From: Pseudoduganella violaceinigra DSM 15887
Lineage (GTDB): Bacteria > Pseudomonadota > Gammaproteobacteria > Burkholderiales > Burkholderiaceae_D
DNA length: 64,000 nucleotides
Direction: 5' to 3'
NCBI RefSeq assembly: GCF_000425385.1
Contig: NZ_AUDI01000004.1
Coordinates: forward strand, 434,001-498,000
The stretch's first letter is position 1, and every line of letters begins with the position of its first letter. Both the position numbers and the translations under genes were made by a program. Below the pieces are notes generated by a model. That model saw nothing but the letters and a program-made list of their open reading frames with translations, had not been told where the DNA came from and searched no databases. Shown piece after piece: positions 51,101-54,100 of the stretch.

Positions 51101-54100
51101 GTACCGGCGGTGAGGCAGGCGACGCCGTGCAGCAGCTCGATATCGATCTGTGCGACCAATCCGGGCGGCTTTGCTTGCGATTCGGCCAGCTCGAACTGCG
51201 TTCGGTTCCAGGAGCATCGTTCGTGCCGCTGGCAGAACAGGCGCAAGTTCGCGCACCAGTACTGTTGCTGCGTCCTGAATGGCGCATGCAGGCGACTGCG
51301 CCGGCCGTTGCAGATGCTGCGTTTTCCCGCCGCCTGGTGCTCTTATGCGGCATCGCTGAGGAAGAACTGGCGGCGGCGCAGCAGCGCTTGCCATCGACCG
51401 AATTCGGCATCGTTGGCTCCGGCCATGACCTTGCCGAAGCATTCGGCGCTGCGGCGGAGCAGTTGCTGCAGCATCTCCAGGCGTTGAATGCTGAGGGCGG
51501 GAACGCGCTGGTTCAGATCGTGCTGGCTCGCAAGGGCGAGAACCAGATGATGCGTGGGCTGTCCGGCATGCTGCGCAGCGCACAGCTGGAGAATCCGCGT
51601 GTCCGCGGCCAACTGATCGAAGTGGAAGTGGGCCAGGACTGGCTACAGGCTTTGGCAGCTAATGCAGACGGCAGCGCGCAGCACGTGCGCTATCAGGGCG
51701 GCGAACGCATGGTTCAGGAATGGACGGGACTGGATGCCGACGGCGTTGCCGCATCCTGGAAAGACCACGGCGTCTATCTGATTACCGGCGGCGCCGGAGG
51801 CCTGGGCCTGATCTTTGCGCGCGATATTGCAGCATCGGCGAGCAAGACCACGCTGATTCTGACCGGCCGTTCCCGAGCGAATGAGGCAGTCCTCGTCGCA
51901 ATGCGGGAACTTGAGATGCTGGGTGCTGCTGTCGACTACCGCCAGGCGGATGTCGGCGATGCGGTCGCGGTGCAGCAACTGATAGACGATATCGTGCAGC
52001 AGCATGGACGCCTGACAGGGATCATCCACAGTGCCGGCGTGACGCGCGACAGTCTGCTGATCCGCAAAACACCGGAGCAGCTGCGTGAAGTACTACGAGC
52101 CAAGGTGGCGGGCGCCATTAACCTGGACCGCGCCAGCTTGGCACTTTCGCTGGACTGCATGATCCTGTTCTCGTCCATTTCGGGAGCATTGGGGAATGTT
52201 GGACAGGCCGACTATGCCGCCGCGAATGGCTTCATGGATGCCTTTGCCCAGCGTCGCAATGAGCAAGTGGCAAATGGTGAACGTCATGGCCGTACACTGT
52301 CGTTGAACTGGCCGTTATGGGAAGAGGGCGGCATGCAGTTGGACGCCAAAGCGCGCCAATATCTGACCGAGAAGACCGGCCTGACGCCACTGGCGACAGC
52401 CGATGGCCGCATGGCGCTCCTGTGTTCTCTCGCCAGCGGCGAAGACCAGGTCCTGGTGCTGCAAGGCGATATGGCGCGCATCAAGGCGACACTGCTGCAT
52501 GGCGCTGTTAGCGAAGCCGCGGCTGTCGCCCCAACCCCAACCCCGACTGCCACCCCGGCCCAGGTCGCGCACCTTGCGGAAAATCTGCAGGAGAAAGCCA
52601 CACGTTATCTCGTGCATCTGTTGTCGGCTGCGCTCAAACTGCCTGCTGCGCGTATCGACGCGCAGGCGCCAATGGAGTCCTACGGGATTGATTCCGTTCT
52701 TGTGCTTGAATTGACGCGCACGCTGGAAAAGAGCTTCGGCAGCCTTCCCAAGACGCTGTTCTACGAATATCAGACGATTGCCAGCCTGACGGACTACTTC
52801 CTGCGCAACCATCATGCGGCATTGGCGGAGCTTCTGGGTGGTCAGCGCGTCGTGTCGGCGCAGCCGGTGCAGCCTTCCGCTGCAGGCCTGCCAATCCCCC
52901 TTATGAAGTCCCGCCAGGCGCGCCTGCCTGCGCGCATCGCCGCATCCGAGGTCGACGAAATAGCTATTATCGGACTGGCGGGGCGCTACCCCAAGGCCGC
53001 CAATGTTCAAGAGTTCTGGGCGAACCTGAGCCAGGGCAAGGATTGCATCGGCGAGATTCCATTCGAACGTTGGGACTATAAGCAGCATTTCGACCCTGAC
53101 CGTAACGCCAGCGGGAAGACCTATAGCAAGTGGGGCGGTTTCATCGATGGCGTCGATCATTTCGATCCGCTGTTCTTCAATATTTCGCCGCGCGAAGCTG
53201 AGTTGATGGATCCGCAGGAGCGGCTGTTCCTCGAATGCGTGCACGCCACGCTGGAAGATGCCGGCTATACCCGAGACACCGTCGCCGGGAAAAATGGCAA
53301 CGCTGGGGTATTCGTCGGCGTCATGTATGGTGAATACCAGCTCTACGGGGCGCAGCAACAGGCGCTGGGGCAGCAACTGGCCTTGTCCAGCAGTTTTGCC
53401 TCGATCGCCAACCGTGTTTCCTACTTCTGTAACTTCATTGGCCCGAGCATGGCACTCGACACCATGTGCTCGTCTTCGCTGACGGCCATTCATTTGGCGG
53501 TGCAAAGCCTGCAGCGTGGCGATTGTGCGGTTGCGGTAGCGGGCGGTGTGAACGTTTCCATCCATCCGAATAAATACCTGGCGCTGGCCCAGGGCAAATT
53601 CATTTCGGCCAAGGGCCGTTGCGAGAGCTTCGGCGAGGGCGGAGAAGGCTATGTGCCAGGAGAAGGTGTCGGTGCTCTGCTGCTGAAGCCCAAAGCCCAG
53701 GCCATTGCCGACGGCGACCATATTTACGGCGTGATCAAAGCTTCGGCGGTTAATCATGGCGGCAAGACGAATGGCTACACCGTGCCCAATCCGAATGCGC
53801 AGGCCGACGTGATCGGGCGCGCGTTGCGCGAGGCCGGGGTGGACGCGCGCAGCATCAGCTATATCGAGGCGCATGGCACGGGCACCAGTCTGGGCGATCC
53901 GATTGAGATTGCCGGCTTGTCCAAGGCCTTTGCCAGCTGGACCGCAGATAAGCAGTTCTGTTCCATCGGCTCGGCCAAGTCGAATATTGGGCATTGCGAA
54001 AGCGCCGCGGGCATCGCCGGGATCACGAAAGTGCTATTGCAGCTGAAACACGGGCAGCTTGCGTCCAGCCTGCATTCCAGTACGCTGAATCCGAATATCG